Part shown: positions 32,363 through 35,461 of the stretch, in pieces
Layout of the letters: the number at the start of each line of letters is the position of its first letter
Numbering within the stretch: the stretch's first letter is position 1
From: JAPLST01 sp964397565
GTDB taxonomy: Bacteria > Auribacterota > UBA3054 > JAPLST01
Assembly: GCA_964397565.1 (NCBI GenBank)
Contig: CAYNJC010000041.1
Coordinates: 1 to 35,461, forward strand
Length of the DNA: 35,461 nucleotides
Reading direction: 5' to 3'
Notes under the pieces: generated by a model
Database searches by the model: none
What the model was told of the DNA's origin: nothing
What the model saw: the letters and a program-made list of their open reading frames with translations, nothing else
Translations under genes and position numbers: made by a program

Positions 32363-32791
32363 ACTTAGCCGAACTATATAATTCTATGGCACCAAGTTGC
32401 ATAACGCAGTCTGATTCACCACAAACAGCATTTTTGGTCGTGTGTGCGAACCCCTTTGCAAATGCGTTTTCTTTTGTTTGCGCATCACCTACCAACCGCT
32501 TTCTGTCTGGCCGTGAAATTACAGCAGTCTCAGCAACTGGACTCGCGGGAATCCATGCCGAATGCGGAAAGTGTAGCAGAAAGCTGTCCGGATGTCAAAT
32601 TTCGCCAAGCGAGTAAATTCGCTTGCGGCAAACGAATTTGGAGAAGATGGTCTCTCACGGAGGCACGGAGCACACGGAGGGGAGCTTGATGGTGCAGAAA
32701 TGTGGCGTCTTCTTCGTGAGCCCTGTGGCTCCGTGAGGAATAGTCTGAAATTCTCTTGTCGCAAAAGAATTAACGGACCTGCGTGGGCACA
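32363..32791. other. Gene-free spacer containing a palindromic repeat
   Basis: No credible coding frame is present. The region between the HEPN-like start and the VOC stop contains the 84-bp palindromic element at 32654-32737, and otherwise AT-rich sequence that may hold the HEPN promoter (an AT-rich TTATATAG run on the minus strand near 32373-32380). Confidence 0.5.
32654..32737. repeat. 84-bp palindromic repeat of the CACGGAG type
   Basis: The left arm CTCACGGAGGCACGGAG (32654-32670) pairs with the right arm CCCTGTGGCTCCGTGAG (32721-32737) with 14 of 17 positions complementary. The centre is non-coding. Related phrases (CACAAAGCCACGAAG, TTCCGCCTCTTGCGCCTC) occur at about 17820 and 33317. 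Confidence 0.6.
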
Positions 32792-33202
32792 TCAGCTCAG
32801 CAGGCAATTGGTGTGGGTGATTTGCGAGCTTTGGTTTGTGTACTGATGAAACTCGATCTGCACGCCGCTGGGATCCGTGGTCCACAACTGCCAGCTCTGA
32901 TCCGCGCCGAGTGTTTTCTCCGTGGCCGCGTAGCCGTGTTTGCGCAGGCGCGCGCCGATCTGGTCAATGTCATCGGTCTCCAGACAAAAATGCCGGAGTG
33001 GATTTTTCTCCGCGAGCTCGACCGCGTCGCTCTGGAACACTTCCACATAGCTGCGCGGCGCCACTTGCAGATAAAAACCAACCACCTGCCCGGCGCGCAC
33101 AAACTCAAACACCTTTGCGCAGCCCACGCCGGCGCAATAAAAACGTTCCGCCGCCGCCAAGTCCGTGGCGGTCAAACACACATGTGCAATCCCTTTGATC
33201 AT
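32792..33202 (-). CDS. VOC-fold (glyoxalase/bleomycin-resistance-like) protein
   Basis: The 136-residue protein starts at ATG 33202 behind GGGAGAA; an upstream ATG at 33223 adds seven residues. Two beta-alpha-beta-beta-beta modules are recognisable, with metal-ligand candidates H7 (IAHVCL), E in YVEVFQ, H in LRHFCLETDDID and E in VQIEFHQ. The pattern H-E-H-E is that of glyoxalase I and other VOC metalloenzymes. Substrate is unknown; a lactoylglutathione lyase role is possible but not shown. It lies alone between the HEPN pair and arcC. Confidence 0.85.
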   Translation of the reverse strand: MIKGIAHVCLTATDLAAAERFYCAGVGCAKVFEFVRAGQVVGFYLQVAPRSYVEVFQSDAVELAEKNPLRHFCLETDDIDQIGARLRKHGYAATEKTLGADQSWQLWTTDPSGVQIEFHQYTNQSSQITHTNCLLS

Positions 33203-33344
33203 CGTCGTTCTCCCAATGCACAAATACTAAAGCAGCGCCAACACCACTCCAAATCTCTTTTGACACGCTGCGTTTCCACTTGAGCCATTTTTGCATGTCT
33301 CTTTTTACTCTTTCCGCCTCTTGCGCCTCTTCGTCAAAAACTAC

Positions 33345-34301
33345 TCACGGCCCGATCCACGTGCCGGTCTTGCCGGCCAGGGCCGCACGCGCGCTGCGCA
33401 ACGACGTGATGATCGCCTGCTGCCCGCTGTTCTCAACAAAGCGCGTCGCCGCCTGTACTTTCGGCCCCATCGAGCCTTCCGGGAAATGACCTTGCCGGCA
33501 ATAGCGCTTGGCCTGTGCCACGGTCAGCCGGTCGAGCGTGCGTTCGCGCGACGTGCCCCAGTGCAGCGCTACTTTTTCCACATCGGTCAAGATCAACAGA
33601 TAGTCGGCATCCACGCGCTCGGCCAGCAGGGCCGCGGTCCAATCCTTGTCAATCACCGCCTCGACGCCGCGCAGCATGCCGTCGTCCGCGCGCACGACCG
33701 GAATGCCGCCCCCGCCGCAGGCAATCACGACGATGTGATTGTCGAGCAATTGCAGGATGGAGGCCTCCTCAATAATTTGCAGCGGCCGTGGCGAGGCCAC
33801 CACCCGCCGCCAGCCCTTGCTCGCCTGCGGCTTCACCAACTTCATATTGTAGCCATGCTGCCGGTGCAGTTCCCGGGCTTCCGTTTTGGTGTGAAAGGTG
33901 CCGACCGGCTTGGTTGGCCGCGTGAAGCACGCCGAATGCGGGTCGACCTCGACCTGGGTCAGCACGGTGCAGACCGGAATCTCGCGCCCGCACAGGCGTG
34001 GGAAATGATAGGCCAGCCGGTTTTGCAGCATATAGCCAATCTGCCCCTGCGTCATCGCGTCGCAGATGTCCAGCGGCTGGCCGGGCAGCAAGCATTGTGC
34101 CTGCTCCTGCTGCACCAGTAGATTGCCGACCTGCGGGCCATTGCCGTGCGTGATCACCACTTTGTAATGATGCTTCACCAAGTCCGCGATCTGCCGCGCC
34201 GTTGCATCCACATTATGCAGTTGGCGCTCGTACGTGCCGGCGCCGTGCGAGGGCAAAATGGCGTTGCCGCCCAAGGCAATGACTACCACGCGCTTGCTCA
34301 T
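33345..34301 (-). CDS. arcC: Carbamate kinase
   Basis: Carbamate kinase converts carbamoyl phosphate and ADP to ATP and carbamate, usually at the end of the arginine deiminase or allantoin pathways. The 318-residue length is normal. The ATG at 34301 follows AAGGAAA and is preferred to ATG 34325. Motifs seen: VVVIALGGNAILP at the N-terminus, VITHGNGPQVGNLL, GGGGIPVV in the central nucleotide/substrate site, DKDWTAALLAE, and LTDVEKVALHWGT. These match the amino-acid kinase fold. No arcA, arcB or other carbamoyl-phosphate gene is nearby, so the pathway context is unknown. Confidence 0.93.
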   Translation of the reverse strand: MSKRVVVIALGGNAILPSHGAGTYERQLHNVDATARQIADLVKHHYKVVITHGNGPQVGNLLVQQEQAQCLLPGQPLDICDAMTQGQIGYMLQNRLAYHFPRLCGREIPVCTVLTQVEVDPHSACFTRPTKPVGTFHTKTEARELHRQHGYNMKLVKPQASKGWRRVVASPRPLQIIEEASILQLLDNHIVVIACGGGGIPVVRADDGMLRGVEAVIDKDWTAALLAERVDADYLLILTDVEKVALHWGTSRERTLDRLTVAQAKRYCRQGHFPEGSMGPKVQAATRFVENSGQQAIITSLRSARAALAGKTGTWIGP

Positions 34302-34617
34302 GTCCGTTTCCTTAGCTGGTGTCATATTGTACTAAATTACGCTTGCGTTTGAAACGTGCAGCCGTTGGCGCGGCAGCGGCAGTCACGCGCGGCCATCGCA
34401 ACGCGCTTTTCAGCGCGCGTCGCCAGTTCCGGGGCCGTGCGCGGCACTTGTGGTATAATTACTAATGAATGTGCTTACTTGGTGTCATGCCAATTGTGGC
34501 CGCGGGCGGTGACCGCGGCTGCAGAAGCCGCCCTCACCGCGGGTGGCTACAAGGACACTGCAAAGAGAAAGCGCTCTCATTAGTATGACCATGAATCCAC
34601 GCTGAGGCCTTTTTGCC
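34302..34617. other. Spacer between arcC and the zinc-peptidase gene
   Basis: Divergent intergenic region. It contains the second MITE-like copy (34460-34585), which ends 32 bp before the ATG at 34618 and so may lie within the leader or promoter of the peptidase gene. No RNA gene or separate ORF is supported. Confidence 0.5.
34460..34585. mobile_element. MITE-like element, copy 2
   Basis: This 126-bp element is flanked by TA, with the same terminal inverted repeats (CTAATGAATGTGCTT / CTAATGAGAGCGCTT) and the same GC-rich interior hairpin as the copy at 17613-17739. By eye the two differ by three substitutions and one single-base deletion, and they share orientation, indicating recent copying. 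Confidence 0.8.
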
Positions 34618-35310
34618 ATGTTCTTCTTGAACTCGCAGTACATGTTGCTCGTCGCGCTGCCCTCGTTCTTGATAGCCATCTGGGCGCAAATGAAAGTGCA
34701 GGGCGCGCTGAAGCGCTACAGCCGCGTGCCCGCTGCCAGTGGTTTGAGCGGGGCCGAGGCCGCCGCCGAAATTCTGCGCGCCAGTGGCATCAATAATGTC
34801 GCGATTGAAACGACGCGCGGCTTTCTGGGCGACCATTACGACCCGTCCTCGCACACTCTGCGGCTCTCGCCGGATGTCTATAATGGCCGCTCGCTTGCTG
34901 CCGTCGGCATTGCCGCGCATGAAGCCGGGCACGCGCTGCAGCAGGCGCATGCCTATGCGCCGCTCGGGCTGCGCAGCGCGATTGTGCCGCTGGCTGTCAT
35001 GAGCAATCTGGCTTGGCCAATTTTGATTTTGGGCTTGATCCTGCGCGCGTCGCCGCTCGGCGCGCTGCTGGTCACCGGCGCACTGCTGTTGTTTCTGGTG
35101 CTGGTCGTCATGCAAGTGGTGAACTTGCCGGTCGAGTACAACGCCTCCCGCCGCGCGCGCGAGGCCTTGCTGCGCTGTGGCATCGTCTCCGCCCAGGAAG
35201 ATGGCGGAATCAAAGCGGTGCTCAATGCCGCCGCGTTGACCTATGTGGCGGCAGCCCTCGGCGCGATTCTGCAATTTCTTTATTTCCTCGGGCTGGCCCG
35301 CCGCAACTGA
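34618..35310 (+). CDS. YugP-like membrane zinc metallopeptidase
   Basis: This 230-residue inner-membrane protein starts at ATG 34618. It has an N-terminal transmembrane helix (5-25), the zinc-binding motif H101-E-A-G-H105 in AAHEAGHALQQAHAYAPLGL, two central hydrophobic helices (about 120-170), and a conserved EYNASRRA block that supplies a downstream acidic residue. A last hydrophobic segment precedes the RRN end. These features match the YugP/Zn_peptidase_2 (PF04298) family, whose substrates are unknown. GAGG lies about 11 bases before the ATG. It appears complete and is the last gene of the window. Confidence 0.9.
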   Translation: MFFLNSQYMLLVALPSFLIAIWAQMKVQGALKRYSRVPAASGLSGAEAAAEILRASGINNVAIETTRGFLGDHYDPSSHTLRLSPDVYNGRSLAAVGIAAHEAGHALQQAHAYAPLGLRSAIVPLAVMSNLAWPILILGLILRASPLGALLVTGALLLFLVLVVMQVVNLPVEYNASRRAREALLRCGIVSAQEDGGIKAVLNAAALTYVAAALGAILQFLYFLGLARRN

Positions 35311-35461
35311 CTGCGGCCAACGTTGGCTTGGCCAGTCCCGTCCCGCCACAGGCGCATGCGCGTCAACTTAGTGGCGCAAACGCTTCTGTTATAGCGCAGT
35401 GTCGGTATCGCCGAGGGGAACGCGGCACGCCCGTGCCGCTGAAGGGATGCGGGATTTCCAT

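Noticed and set aside
17613..34585. Calling the whole bracketed region a composite transposon
   Set aside because: The flanking elements are short, encode no transposase, and are direct copies; carbamate kinase and the VOC gene inside look like chromosomal genes.

Overview
The window is a GC-rich bacterial chromosome segment. An exported protein ends in a PEP-CTERM sorting signal, a nearby gene belongs to the exosortase-associated TIGR04073 family, and hairpin-rich intergenic repeats are common. Together these point to the PVC group (Verrucomicrobia, Lentisphaerae or Kiritimatiellota-like). This placement is inferred from gene content only, because no rRNA or marker protein was compared.

Layout. 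1-4760 (minus): two large exported surface proteins, one PQQ/beta-propeller-like and cut by the window edge, the other a Kelch plus beta-helix protein with a PEP-CTERM tail. 4882-5038: a Val tRNA (minus) and, back to back with it, a consensus promoter driving a TIGR04073 protein fused to a DUF11-like domain. 5113-9117 (plus): that gene, a Cys-rich DUF1573 protein joined to a thioredoxin/CcdA-type membrane protein, and a sugar-nucleotidyltransferase-like protein. 13894-9124 (minus): a tightly overlapping operon of an NSS-family Na+ symporter, its MetS-like small subunit, a membrane-anchored vWA protein, a MotA/TolQ/ExbB-like protein, an inositol-monophosphatase-like enzyme and HypA. 13895-14610: an array of hairpin repeats. 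17432-14611 (minus): yacG, an exported protein of unknown function, and uvrB lacking its C-terminal UVR domain.

18501-30715 (plus) is a defence island. A Res-type helicase/nuclease, an OLD-like ATPase/TOPRIM protein, a DUF5131 (phage Gp37/Gp68) Cys-motif protein, an internally shortened BRO/DinD-like protein and a Mod-type adenine methyltransferase form one closely packed operon. A KAP-family membrane NTPase follows behind its own probable promoter. On the minus strand after it lie two HEPN-like proteins and a 32-codon remnant of a type I hsdM gene. The mod gene carries an in-frame palindromic repeat insertion. Core-type genes resume with a VOC protein, carbamate kinase and a YugP-like zinc peptidase.

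Two near-identical 127/126-bp MITE-like elements with TA-flanked terminal inverted repeats sit in the same orientation at 17.6 kb and 34.5 kb and bracket the island. The most interesting material is the five-gene restriction-modification operon with its three unusual internal genes, the accessory KAP/HEPN genes beside it, and the small repeats that have invaded both coding and non-coding DNA. I found no CRISPR array, rRNA or autonomous transposase.
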